DNA from: Variovorax boronicumulans NBRC 103145
GTDB taxonomy: Bacteria; Pseudomonadota; Gammaproteobacteria; Burkholderiales; Burkholderiaceae_C
Reading direction: 5' to 3'
Length of the DNA: 39,326 nucleotides
Assembly: GCF_001591345.1 (NCBI RefSeq)
Contig: NZ_BCUS01000056.1
Span: 1-39,326, forward strand
A model generated the notes under the pieces. The model searched no databases. It worked only from the letters and a program-made list of their open reading frames with translations, and was not told the origin of the DNA. Shown here piece after piece: positions 23,910 to 31,489 of this stretch (positions are counted from its first letter, which is position 1; every line of letters starts with the position of its first letter). A program made the position numbers and the translations under genes.

Positions 23910-25643
23910 ATGACCACGCCCACCGACCCCACGAAACGCTTCCGCTCCGCGACCATCCGCGAGGGCACGATCCGCGCGACCACGCGCAGCTTCCTGCACG
24001 CACTGGGCCAGGACGACGAGGACATCGCGCGCCCGCACGTCGGTGTGTTCCACACGGGCGGCGAGATGAGCCCGTGCAACCTCAACCTGCGCGAGCAGGC
24101 GCAGCACGCCAAGACCGGCATCTACGCCGGCGGCGGCACGCCGCACGAATGCCCGGTGGTGTCGGTGAGCGACGGCCTGACGATGGCGCACTCGGGCATG
24201 CGCTTCTCGCTGATCTCGCGCGAGCTCATCGCCGACAGCGTGGAAGCGTCCACGCGCGGCCACCAGTGGGACGGCATCTTCGCCATCGGCGCCTGCGACA
24301 AGAACCTGCCGGGCCTGATGATGGGCATGGTCCGCTGCAACGTGCCCAGCGTGTTCGTGCATGGCGGCTCTGCCCTTCCGGGCCAGATGCCCGGGCCCGA
24401 CGGGCGCGACCTCAACGTGGTCGACACCTACGAGACCATCGGCAAGGTGCTGGCCGGCACCGCCACGCACGACGAGCTCGACGCCATGAGCCGCGCCTGC
24501 CTGCCCACGGCCGGCGCCTGCGCGGGGCAGTTCACGGCCAACACGATGGGCATGGTGTCGGAGGCGCTGGGCCTGGCGCCCATCGGTTCGAGCATGGTGC
24601 CGGCGGTGTTCAGCGAACGCGCGCCGCTGATGCGCCGCGCCGCGAAACAGCTCATGAAGGCGGTGATGGGCGACGGCCCGCTGCCGCGCGACGTCGTGAC
24701 GCGCAAGGCGCTCGAAAACGCCTGCGCCGTGGTCTCGGCCACGGGCGGTTCGACCAACGCGGCGCTGCACCTGCCGGCGATCGCGCACGAGGCCGGCATC
24801 AAGTTCCACCTCGACGACGTGGCCGAGATCTTCGCGCGCACGCCGCTCATTGCCGACCTGCGCCCCGGCGGCCAGTACCTGGCGCGCGACGTGTACTACA
24901 TCGGCGGCGCGGGCGTGATCCTGCGCACGCTGCTGGAGCAGGGCTTCCTGCACGGCGACGCCCTCACCTTCACCGGCCGCACGCTGGCCGAGGAAGTGGC
25001 CGACGCCGCCGCGCCCGACGGCCGCGTGGTGCGCGCGGCGGGCAACCCGATCACGCGCGACGGCGGGCTGGCGGTGCTCAAGGGCAACCTCTGCCCCGAC
25101 GGCGCGCTGCTCAAGACGGCGGGCCTGAAGACGCTGGTGCACCGCGGTCCGGCGCGTGTCTTCAACTCGGAAGAAGAAGCGCAGGCCGCCGTGCAGAACC
25201 GCCGCTATGAAGCGGGCGACGTGATCGTCATCCGCAACGAAGGCCCCAAGGGCAGCCCCGGCATGCGCGAGATGCTGGGCATCACCGCGCTGCTGTACGG
25301 CCAGGGCATGGGCGACAAGGTGGCGCTGCTGACCGACGGGCGTTTCTCGGGCGCCACGCGCGGCCTGTGCATCGGCTACGCGGGGCCCGAGGCGGCCGAC
25401 GGCGGGCCGATCGCGGTGCTGCGCGACGGCGACATGGTGGCCATCGATGCACGCGCCGCGGCGCGCAGCATCTCGGTCGAGCTGAGCGCCGAAGAAATCG
25501 CGTCGCGGCTGGCCGGACGTGAGGTAAACGCGGGGGCGGCGCACGGTGGTTTGTTGGAAAAATACGCGCTCACCGTGCGCCCTGCCCACCAGGGCGCCGT
25601 GACCCACTCGGGCGCGGTCACCTGGCTGCGCGACGAGTCGTGA
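23910..25643 (+). CDS. IlvD/Edd-family dehydratase (dihydroxy-acid dehydratase-like)
   Basis: A 577-residue iron-sulfur dehydratase. Cluster ligands are expected at C56 (MSPCNLNL), C129 (GACDKNLPG, with K131 as the probable carbamylated metal ligand) and C204 (AGACAGQFTANTM). Other family motifs are SRELIADSVE, GGSTNAALHLPA, NEGPKGSPGMREML and LTDGRFSGATRGLCIGY. This shorter type resembles true dihydroxy-acid dehydratases, but the family also includes sugar-acid dehydratases. Its place in an aromatic catabolic operon, with no other ilv gene nearby, argues against a dedicated role in isoleucine/valine synthesis. Likely substrate: some 2,3-dihydroxy acid. ATG 23910. Confidence 0.9.
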   Translation: MTTPTDPTKRFRSATIREGTIRATTRSFLHALGQDDEDIARPHVGVFHTGGEMSPCNLNLREQAQHAKTGIYAGGGTPHECPVVSVSDGLTMAHSGMRFSLISRELIADSVEASTRGHQWDGIFAIGACDKNLPGLMMGMVRCNVPSVFVHGGSALPGQMPGPDGRDLNVVDTYETIGKVLAGTATHDELDAMSRACLPTAGACAGQFTANTMGMVSEALGLAPIGSSMVPAVFSERAPLMRRAAKQLMKAVMGDGPLPRDVVTRKALENACAVVSATGGSTNAALHLPAIAHEAGIKFHLDDVAEIFARTPLIADLRPGGQYLARDVYYIGGAGVILRTLLEQGFLHGDALTFTGRTLAEEVADAAAPDGRVVRAAGNPITRDGGLAVLKGNLCPDGALLKTAGLKTLVHRGPARVFNSEEEAQAAVQNRRYEAGDVIVIRNEGPKGSPGMREMLGITALLYGQGMGDKVALLTDGRFSGATRGLCIGYAGPEAADGGPIAVLRDGDMVAIDARAAARSISVELSAEEIASRLAGREVNAGAAHGGLLEKYALTVRPAHQGAVTHSGAVTWLRDES

Positions 25644-25680
25644 TCCTGTTGACTCCTCACCCACCCGAAAAGAGACAGAC

Positions 25681-26673
25681 ATGACCTTCACCCGCCGCCA
25701 CATGCTGCAGTCCACCGGCGCTTCGGCGCTGCTCGCCAGCCTCGGCCAGCAGGCCTTTGCGCAGGCTGCCGCGCTCGAGAACGCCACCATCGTCACCGGC
25801 TTCGCGGCCGGCGGCACCTCGGACACCACCTGCCGGCGCCTGGCGCTGAAGCTGAGCCCCGACTACGCCAAGACCGCCGTGGTCGAGAACCGCACCGGCG
25901 CGGGCGGCCAGATCGCCGTGAGCTACGTGAAGGGCCGCCCGGCCGACGGCACCACCATCCTGCAGACGCCCACGTCGATCCTCACGATCTACCCGCACAT
26001 CTACAAGAAGCTGCCCTACGACCCGATGGTCGACCTCACGCCCGTGAGCCTGGCCTGCATCTTCGACTTCGGCTTTGCGGTCGGCCCGGCCGTTCCGGCC
26101 ACCATCAAGACGGTGCCCGAGTTCCTCACCTGGGCCAAGGCCAACCCGGCCGGTGCCAACTACGGCTCGCCGGCCGCGGGCTCCACGCCGCACTTCATCG
26201 GCGCGCTGCTGGGCAAGCAAGGCGGCGTCGAGCTCAAGCACGCGGCCTACCGCGGCACGCAACCGGCCATGCTCGACCTCTTGGGCGGCAACATCTCGGC
26301 GGTGTCGGGCCCCATCGGCGACATCACGCAGCACCTGCAGTCGGGCAAGGTGCGCATCCTGGGCGTGTCGGGTGCCAAGCGCAGCCGCTTCGCGCCCGAT
26401 GTGCCGACCTTCGGCGAGCAGGGCATCAAGAACATGGCGCACAGCGAATGGTTCGCCTTCTTCCTGCCGGCCAAGGCCTCGCCCGAGCTGGTGACGAAGC
26501 TCAACACGGCGATGAAGAACGCGCTCGCACAGAAGGACGTGATCGACGGCCTCGGCACCTTCGGCCTGGAAGCCATGTCTTCCACGCCGGCCGAGCTGGC
26601 CGATCTGCTGAAGAAGGACACCGCCAAGTGGGCGCCGATCGTGAAAGAGGTCGGCTTCACGGCTGAAGGTTGA
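25681..26673 (+). CDS. Bug-family substrate-binding protein (copy 4)
   Basis: A 330-residue periplasmic binding protein with a twin-arginine-like signal (FTRRHMLQSTGASALLAS, cleavage near AFAQ). It is the most divergent of the four copies: the first ligand loop reads VTGFAAGGTSDTTCRRLA instead of VPYxPGGxxD, and the later motifs are VVENRTGAGGQIAVSY, GANYGSPAAGSTPHFIG and AYRGTQPAMLDLLGGN. The different loop suggests a different ligand from copies 1-3. It is placed between the dehydratase and the class II aldolase, so it may belong with that trio of enzymes rather than with the ring-cleavage genes. No transport membrane subunit is present. Confidence 0.91.
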   Translation: MTFTRRHMLQSTGASALLASLGQQAFAQAAALENATIVTGFAAGGTSDTTCRRLALKLSPDYAKTAVVENRTGAGGQIAVSYVKGRPADGTTILQTPTSILTIYPHIYKKLPYDPMVDLTPVSLACIFDFGFAVGPAVPATIKTVPEFLTWAKANPAGANYGSPAAGSTPHFIGALLGKQGGVELKHAAYRGTQPAMLDLLGGNISAVSGPIGDITQHLQSGKVRILGVSGAKRSRFAPDVPTFGEQGIKNMAHSEWFAFFLPAKASPELVTKLNTAMKNALAQKDVIDGLGTFGLEAMSSTPAELADLLKKDTAKWAPIVKEVGFTAEG

Positions 26674-26691
26674 TCACATGAAGGAACTGCC

Positions 26692-27480
26692 ATGAACACA
26701 CTCGCCACCGCGCCGTCGGCGCTGGTCCATCCCTCGATCCATCCCGACGAGCGCGCCGCGCGCGAGGAGCTCGCGGCCTGCTACCGCGTCTTCGCGATGC
26801 TGGGCTGGACCGAGATGATCTACAACCACATCACGGTGCGGCTGCCCGACAGCGTGACCGGTGGCGAGAAGCAGTTCCTCATCAACCCCTTCGGCCTGCA
26901 CTACAGCGAGGTGACGGCCAGCAACCTGGTGAAGATCGACCTGCAGGGCAAGGTGCTCGACGGCTCGACCTACCCGGTGAACCCGGCCGGCTTCGTGGTG
27001 CATGCGGCCATCCACGACGGCCTGCCCGGCGCGCACTGCGTGATGCACACGCACACCACGGCCGGCGTGGCCGTGGCCTGCCTGCAGGGCGGCCTGCAGC
27101 AGACCAATTTCTATACCGCCCAGCTGCACGGCATGGTGGCGTACCACGACTTCGAGGGCATCACGATCCATGCCGACGAAGGCCCGCGCCTGCTCAAGAG
27201 CATCGGCGAGCGCAACGCGGTGATCCTGCACAACCACGGCCTGCTGGCCTGGGGCCAGACGCTGCCGCAGACCTTCGCGATCCTGTGGACGCTGCAGCGC
27301 GCCTGCGAGATCCAGATGGCGACCTTCTCGATGGGCGCCGCCATTCCGGTGAGCGAGGAGATCGCGCAGCGCTGCACGCGCGACGCGCTGCAGTTCAGCC
27401 CCGCGCACGGCGCCGGGCAGGACGTGTTCAATGCGCTGGTGCGGCAGGTGGACCGCATCGACCCGAGCTACCGCAACTGA
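26692..27480 (+). CDS. Class II aldolase/adducin-family protein
   Basis: A 262-residue zinc-dependent aldolase or decarboxylase of the fuculose-aldolase/adducin family. The zinc-binding histidines are visible as H119 and H121 (CVMHTHTTAG) and H182 (ILHNHGLLAWG). Other landmarks are the N-terminal LGWTEMIYNHITVRLPD and LINPFGLHYSEVTASNLV. The long form of about 260 residues with an extended N-terminus is common in proteobacteria and its substrate is generally uncharacterised; sugar-phosphate aldolase activity should not be assumed. Genes for a dehydratase and a PanE-like reductase flank it in the same operon. Confidence 0.9.
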   Translation: MNTLATAPSALVHPSIHPDERAAREELAACYRVFAMLGWTEMIYNHITVRLPDSVTGGEKQFLINPFGLHYSEVTASNLVKIDLQGKVLDGSTYPVNPAGFVVHAAIHDGLPGAHCVMHTHTTAGVAVACLQGGLQQTNFYTAQLHGMVAYHDFEGITIHADEGPRLLKSIGERNAVILHNHGLLAWGQTLPQTFAILWTLQRACEIQMATFSMGAAIPVSEEIAQRCTRDALQFSPAHGAGQDVFNALVRQVDRIDPSYRN

Positions 27481-27493
27481 GGCGCCTGTTCCC

Positions 27494-28471
27494 ATGAAGA
27501 TTTGCATCTACGGCGCCGGCGCGATCGGCGGATGGATCGGCGTCGGCCTCGCGCAGGCAGGCCAGCGCCTCAACGTGGTGGCGCGCGGCGCCACGCTCGA
27601 CGCGCTGCAGAAGGACTGCCTCTCGCTGATGCGCGGCGACGTGCGCACGCGCGTGCCGGTGAACGCGGTGGCCGACCCCGAGGCACTGGCTGTTCAAGAC
27701 CTGGTGGTGATCGCCGTGAAGGCGCCCGCGCTGGCCGGCGTGGCCGAACGCATCGGGCCGCTGATCGGGCCCGACACGATCGTGCTGGTGGCCATGAACG
27801 GCGTGCCGTGGTGGTTCCTTGAAGGCGGCTTCGGCGGCGAGATCACGGGGCATCGCCTCGCGGCCGTCGACCCTGAGGGCGCCATTGCCAAGGCCATTCC
27901 GTCGCGCAACGTGATCGGCTGCGTGGTGCACGCGAGCTGCTCGCTCGACGGGCCGGGCGTGGTGCGGCACCACTTCGGCAACGGGCTGATCGTGGGCGAG
28001 CCTTCGGGCCAGGCCACGCCGCGCGTGCAGAAGCTGGTCGAGCTGCTCAAGAGCACGGGCATCGACACCACGCTGTCGCCGCAGATCCAGAAGGACGTGT
28101 GGTTCAAGCTGTGGGGCAACATGACGGTGAACCCGATCAGCGCACTCACCGGTGCCACCACCGACCTGATCATGGGCGACGACTACGTGCGCGGCTTCAT
28201 CTCGGCCGTGATGCTCGAGGCCAAGGAGATCGGCCGGCGCATCGGCATCGAGATCACGCAAAGCCCCGAGGACCGGCACGCGGTGACGATGAAGCTCGGT
28301 GCGTTCAAGACCTCGATGCTGCAGGACGTGGAAGCGGGCCGTTCGGTCGAGCTCGACGCGCTCGTCACGGTGGTGCGCGAGCTGGGCGAGCTGACGGGTG
28401 TGGCCACGCCGTTCACGGATGCGCTGCTGGGGCTGGCGCGGCTGCGCACGCGGCAGCTCGGGTTGTACTGA
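27494..28471 (+). CDS. PanE/ApbA-family 2-oxoacid reductase (ketopantoate reductase-like)
   Basis: A 325-residue NAD(P)H-dependent reductase of the PanE family. It has the dinucleotide motif GAGAIG (7-12) at the N-terminus, the VKAPAL segment at the cofactor site, and a helical C-terminal domain with the family landmark KLWGNMTVNPISALTGAT. The catalytic Lys and Glu of ketopantoate reductases are probably the Lys in QIQKDVWFKL and the Glu in RSVELDALV. PanE normally makes pantoate, but the family has many paralogues acting on other 2-oxo or 2-hydroxy acids, and the position at the end of a catabolic operon favours such a role. It is the last gene of the rightward run. Confidence 0.88.
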   Translation: MKICIYGAGAIGGWIGVGLAQAGQRLNVVARGATLDALQKDCLSLMRGDVRTRVPVNAVADPEALAVQDLVVIAVKAPALAGVAERIGPLIGPDTIVLVAMNGVPWWFLEGGFGGEITGHRLAAVDPEGAIAKAIPSRNVIGCVVHASCSLDGPGVVRHHFGNGLIVGEPSGQATPRVQKLVELLKSTGIDTTLSPQIQKDVWFKLWGNMTVNPISALTGATTDLIMGDDYVRGFISAVMLEAKEIGRRIGIEITQSPEDRHAVTMKLGAFKTSMLQDVEAGRSVELDALVTVVRELGELTGVATPFTDALLGLARLRTRQLGLY

Positions 28472-28489
28472 GCGACCGAAGGCACGGAC

Positions 28490-29284
28490 TTACCAGCGCT
28501 TCTCGGGTGCGGCAGAGATGATCTTGGTGCAGGCCTCCACGGCCTTTGCGCGCTCTTCGCGCAGCAGCTGCCAGTTGTCGGCCTGCCACCGCGCCCAGGC
28601 GACCGGCTCCGACTGGTAGCGGCATTCGATCGGCGGACGCATGAAGCCGGGGCGCCCCAGGTCGGCGCCGAACTTGAGGCGGAACAGCTCGTCCGATCCC
28701 AGCAGGTTCTCGTAGACCAGGTGCCACGGTCCCGGGAGCAGCGGGGTGTCAGCTTCCTTCGGAATCTGGCGCGCCGCCTCGATCTCCTCGGGCGTGGAAC
28801 CGTCGGTCAGGGCGGTGGCCAGTGCGGCCTCGGCGCGCTTGCGGTAGATGTCGGTAGCGACCTTGCTCAAGGCGTCGTTGAGGTCGCTGATGGCGGGATT
28901 GACGCCCAGCGGATCGTCCTTGAGTTCTTCGAGCGTGGTGCCGCCCAGGTCGTCTTTCGAGAAGCCTTGCGCGGCCACGCCGCCGGCCAGCACCGCGAAC
29001 GCGACGTTCAGCGCCACCTGTCCGGCCACGTTCTGGACCGTGTTCTCGCGGCGCACCACGCGCAGGTGCTCGATGCCGGGCTTGTAGGTGCCGCGGTTGA
29101 AGCGGAGACGGGTTTGCGGGGGTGCGACGGGTGCTGCTTCGGCGGGCGCTGAAGCTGCGGCCATGGGTTGTGGTGCGGCTGCTTCGGTCTGGGCGTATGC
29201 CGAAAAGCCGGCGATGGCCAGTGCCAAGCCGAGGGCATGCCGTGCGGTACGCGACGGCGTTCGTTTCTTTGTCGAATGGGTCAT
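28490..29284 (-). CDS. Exported protein of unknown function
   Basis: A 264-residue protein with a Sec signal peptide (basic start, core ALGLALAIAGFSAYA, cleavage near YAQ), then an Ala/Pro-rich linker of about 35 residues and a soluble domain with VAGQVALNVAFAVLAGGVAA, a hydrophobic stretch that might be a second membrane segment. The C-terminal part contains CRYQSEPVAWARWQADNWQ and two cysteines. I do not recognise a family. ATG 29284 has GGAGG 11 bases upstream. It converges on the PanE-like gene with 18 bases between them and no clear terminator. Confidence 0.75.
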   Translation of the reverse strand: MTHSTKKRTPSRTARHALGLALAIAGFSAYAQTEAAAPQPMAAASAPAEAAPVAPPQTRLRFNRGTYKPGIEHLRVVRRENTVQNVAGQVALNVAFAVLAGGVAAQGFSKDDLGGTTLEELKDDPLGVNPAISDLNDALSKVATDIYRKRAEAALATALTDGSTPEEIEAARQIPKEADTPLLPGPWHLVYENLLGSDELFRLKFGADLGRPGFMRPPIECRYQSEPVAWARWQADNWQLLREERAKAVEACTKIISAAPEKRW

Positions 29285-29370
29285 TGAGCTGTTTTCCTCC
29301 GACGCGGATTGTCTCCGGCAGGAAGGCTCGGTTCTATCGACGATGTTCGGGGCGCGTGCACAGGCCACCG

Positions 29371-29427
29371 GGTACTTCCCTCCGCGAATGTCCCCCGGCC
29401 TGCGGCCTCCTCCTTGATTTCGCTGCG
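29371..29427 (+). repeat. REP-like unit, left copy
   Basis: The outer block CTCCGCGAATGTCCCCCGG (29380-29398) and the inner block TCCTCCTTGATTTCGCTGCG (29408-29427) flank a small stem-loop GGCC-TGC-GGCC. Both blocks occur as exact reverse complements in the right copy, while the stem-loop sequence differs. This looks like a genomically dispersed palindromic element. Confidence 0.85.
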
Positions 29428-29520
29428 GGAAGCACCCAGTGTCCTGCGCACGGGACATGCTGCGGGTGCTCGCCGATCAACGACCACTGCTGATGACGCT
29501 CACGCCGATGCGGTGCCTTG

Positions 29521-29577
29521 CGCAGCGAAATCAAGGAGGAGGGGCGAAGCCCCGGGGGACATTCGCGGAGCAAGGTA
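29521..29577 (-). repeat. REP-like unit, right copy (inverted)
   Basis: The exact reverse complements of both blocks of the left copy lie at 29521-29540 and 29552-29570. The internal stem-loop is GGGGC-GAA-GCCCC instead of GGCC-TGC-GGCC, so base pairing is kept while the bases changed. Outside the blocks the similarity continues imperfectly to the GGTAC at 29573-29577. Confidence 0.85.
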
Positions 29578-29620
29578 CCGCGTCGGCGGGAGCGTCGCCC
29601 CCGAACGTCAGGCGTTCAGC

Positions 29621-30334
29621 TCAACCCGCCAGCCCGACGTACACGTTTTGCACGTCGTCATTCGCATCGATGGCAGCAAGAAACGCCTCGACCTCTTCCA
29701 GGTCCGCAGCACTCAGGCTCGCCGGATCGACCGGGTTCTTGGGCCGGTAGCCCAGCTTGGCCGACAGCACGGTGAAGCCCTGGGCCGGCAGTGCGCGGCT
29801 CACCAGGTCGAGGTCGGCGGGCTCGGTCAGGAACAGGGTGGTGCCGTCTTCGGCGCCCGGCTCGAAGTCCTGCGCGCCGGCTTCGATGGCGGCCACTTCG
29901 GCGTCGGCGTCCTTGCTGGCGGGCTCGGCTTCGATCATGCCGAGGTGGTCAAAGTCCCATGAGACCGAGCCGGAGGTGCCGAGTTGGCCCTTGCGGAAGA
30001 GCACGCGCATTTCAGGCGCGGTGCGGTTCACGTTGTCGGTCAGGCACTCGACCATCACGGCCACGCGGTGCGGGGCGAAGCCCTCGTACATGACGTGGTC
30101 GAAGTGCACCGCCTCGCCCGTGAGGCCGGCGCCCTTCTTGATGGCGCGGTCGAGCGTGTCCTTCGGCATCGAGACCTTGCGGGCCTGCTCGACGACCAGC
30201 CGCAGCCGCGCGTTCGAGGCCGGGTCGGGGCCGTTGCGCGCGGCCATCATGATTTCCTTGGCCAGCTTGCCGAACAGCCGGCCCTTGGCATTCGCGGCCA
30301 CGTCCTTGTGCTTGGCTTTCCATTGCGCGCCCAT
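29621..30334 (-). CDS. YebC/PmpR-family (YeeN-like) protein
   Basis: A 237-residue member of the YebC/PmpR (TACO1) family, whose members act as transcriptional regulators or as translation factors easing ribosome stalling. It begins MGAQWKAKHKDVAANAKGRL rather than the MAGHSKW of the main YebC group, so it belongs to the YeeN-like branch. Other landmarks are ARKVSMPKDTLDRAIKKGAG, YEGFAPHRVAVMVECLTDNVNRT and GTSGSVSWDFDHLG. Acidic C-terminus, cytoplasmic, full length. A second, canonical yebC probably exists elsewhere in the genome. It lies 96 bases downstream of the EamA gene on the same strand. Confidence 0.92.
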   Translation of the reverse strand: MGAQWKAKHKDVAANAKGRLFGKLAKEIMMAARNGPDPASNARLRLVVEQARKVSMPKDTLDRAIKKGAGLTGEAVHFDHVMYEGFAPHRVAVMVECLTDNVNRTAPEMRVLFRKGQLGTSGSVSWDFDHLGMIEAEPASKDADAEVAAIEAGAQDFEPGAEDGTTLFLTEPADLDLVSRALPAQGFTVLSAKLGYRPKNPVDPASLSAADLEEVEAFLAAIDANDDVQNVYVGLAG

Positions 30335-30356
30335 GTCTGCATTCCTTGGTGTTGTG

Positions 30357-30382
30357 GGGGGCGGCGAAACGCCGCAGCCCCC
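30357..30382 (-). terminator. GC-rich hairpin between the EamA and YebC-family genes
   Basis: GGGGG-CGGCG (30357-30366), loop AAA, CGCCG (30370-30374) and CCCCC (30378-30382) form a stem with a small bulge. No T-run follows on either strand, so it may be a weak terminator or a processing stem. Confidence 0.3.
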
Positions 30383-30430
30383 GAGGATGCCACGAGCCGG
30401 GGGCGGCGCCCAGCCGGCCCCCTTCCGCCG

Positions 30431-31387
30431 TCAGGGGCGCCCCGTCTGCCCGCCCTCCTCCGGCGCCAGGCTCACCCACAGGGCGGCGCCCACGATCAGC
30501 AGGCCGCCGGCCCAGCCCCAGGCGCCGATGCGCTCGCCCAGCCCGAGGGCCGCGATGGCCGCGCCGAACACCGGTTCGCTGCCCATGAGCAGCGACACGC
30601 GGCTCGGGCTGCTGCGCGAGGCCGCGTGGTTCTGCGCGAAAAAGGCGAACACGGTGCACAGCAGCACGAGGTACGCCATGCCCCACCAGAAGCCGGCCGT
30701 GGCGGGCGGCAGGTGCCAGGCGCGCCCGCCCGACGCGGCCAGCAGCGACAGCGCCGCCGCGCCCAGCGCCATCACACCCGACTGCACGGCCGTCAGCGTG
30801 AGCGCCGGCAGGGTGTGGCGGCCTGCCAGGCGGCGCGTGAGGCACACCATGACGGCGCGCAGGAAGGCGGCGGCGAGCATGAGGGCGTCGCCCCACCCCA
30901 TCGACAGGTCGGCAAGCGAAGGCGCCGACAGCAGGGCCGCGCCCACGGCCGAGAGCCCGGCCGCCCAGAACACGCGCCGCGCGGGCCGCCGGCCCAGCAG
31001 CCACCACTCGACGAACGGCGTGATCGCCACGCACAGGCTGATGAGAAAGGCGGCGTTGCTCGCCAGGGTCAACGAGACGCCGAAGGTTTCGCACAGGAAG
31101 ATGGCGAGCAGGTTGGCGCCCAGCAGGCCGCCCACGGCGAGCCCCTGGCGCCATTGCGGGTCACGCCACAGCGGCCGCAGCGCGGGCAGCAGCACGAGAA
31201 AGGTGAGGCCGAAACGCAGCGCGACGAACTCGAGCACGGGCAGCTGCTGCGTCGCCTGCTTGGCCACCGCGTAGCTGCCGCCCCAGACCGCCGCCACGAG
31301 CAGCAGCATGAGCTCGGCCGGGCCGAAGCCGGCCGTCCACGACCCGCGCCCCGCCGGGACCGCACCTTGCAACGCCTTTGAATCCAT
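30431..31387 (-). CDS. EamA/DMT-family inner-membrane exporter
   Basis: A 318-residue drug/metabolite transporter with ten predicted membrane helices made of two EamA repeats (about residues 25-155 and 165-300). The first repeat contains LLVAAVWGGSYAVAKQA and the second the family glutamate in GSEPVFGAAIAALGLGE. Such proteins export amino acids or small metabolites; the substrate is unknown. ATG 31387 (MDSKALQG) gives the best N-terminus; the frame is open further to 31462. It is divergent from a LysR gene, which probably controls it. Confidence 0.9.
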   Translation of the reverse strand: MDSKALQGAVPAGRGSWTAGFGPAELMLLLVAAVWGGSYAVAKQATQQLPVLEFVALRFGLTFLVLLPALRPLWRDPQWRQGLAVGGLLGANLLAIFLCETFGVSLTLASNAAFLISLCVAITPFVEWWLLGRRPARRVFWAAGLSAVGAALLSAPSLADLSMGWGDALMLAAAFLRAVMVCLTRRLAGRHTLPALTLTAVQSGVMALGAAALSLLAASGGRAWHLPPATAGFWWGMAYLVLLCTVFAFFAQNHAASRSSPSRVSLLMGSEPVFGAAIAALGLGERIGAWGWAGGLLIVGAALWVSLAPEEGGQTGRP

Positions 31388-31489
31388 ACTGTCTGCCCGC
31401 GGCCCGGGGCGCCTGAAAGAAGAAGAGAAGGCGCATTGTTCCGGGCGGCACCAGGGCCGCACAGCCGTCGGCCGGAACAGGACTCTTGC
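31388..31489. promoter_or_regulatory. Divergent control region between EamA exporter and LysR genes
   Basis: This 102-base gap should hold both promoters and the LysR site. An AGGA seven bases before GTG 31490 is the probable ribosome site for the regulator. I found no clear -35/-10 pair or long dyad. Confidence 0.4.

Larger units (their letters stand above)
29285..29620. other. 336-base intergenic region filled by inverted repeat units
   Basis: No gene is supported here, although frames are open by chance. It contains two REP-like units in opposite orientation (29371-29427 and 29521-29577), a spacer between them with its own inverted repeat AGCACCC (29431-29437) / GGGTGCT (29464-29470), and two small stems just after the YebC gene stop (GAACG/CGTTC at 29603-29617). 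The stretch next to 29284 carries the ribosome site of the exported protein. Confidence 0.85.

Noticed and set aside
21512..24121. 869-residue minus-strand open frame across hpaF, hpaH and hpaI
   Set aside because: It is a shadow of the plus-strand genes with His/Arg/Val-rich low-complexity translation and no domain.
23910..25643. Calling the IlvD/Edd gene the biosynthetic ilvD
   Set aside because: Family membership is clear, but the catabolic operon context and the absence of other ilv genes here leave the substrate open.
29334..29573. Short minus-strand proteins starting inside the REP-like region
   Set aside because: They are read across both repeat arms, have no ribosome site and no family similarity, and recur because the repeat is open in several frames.
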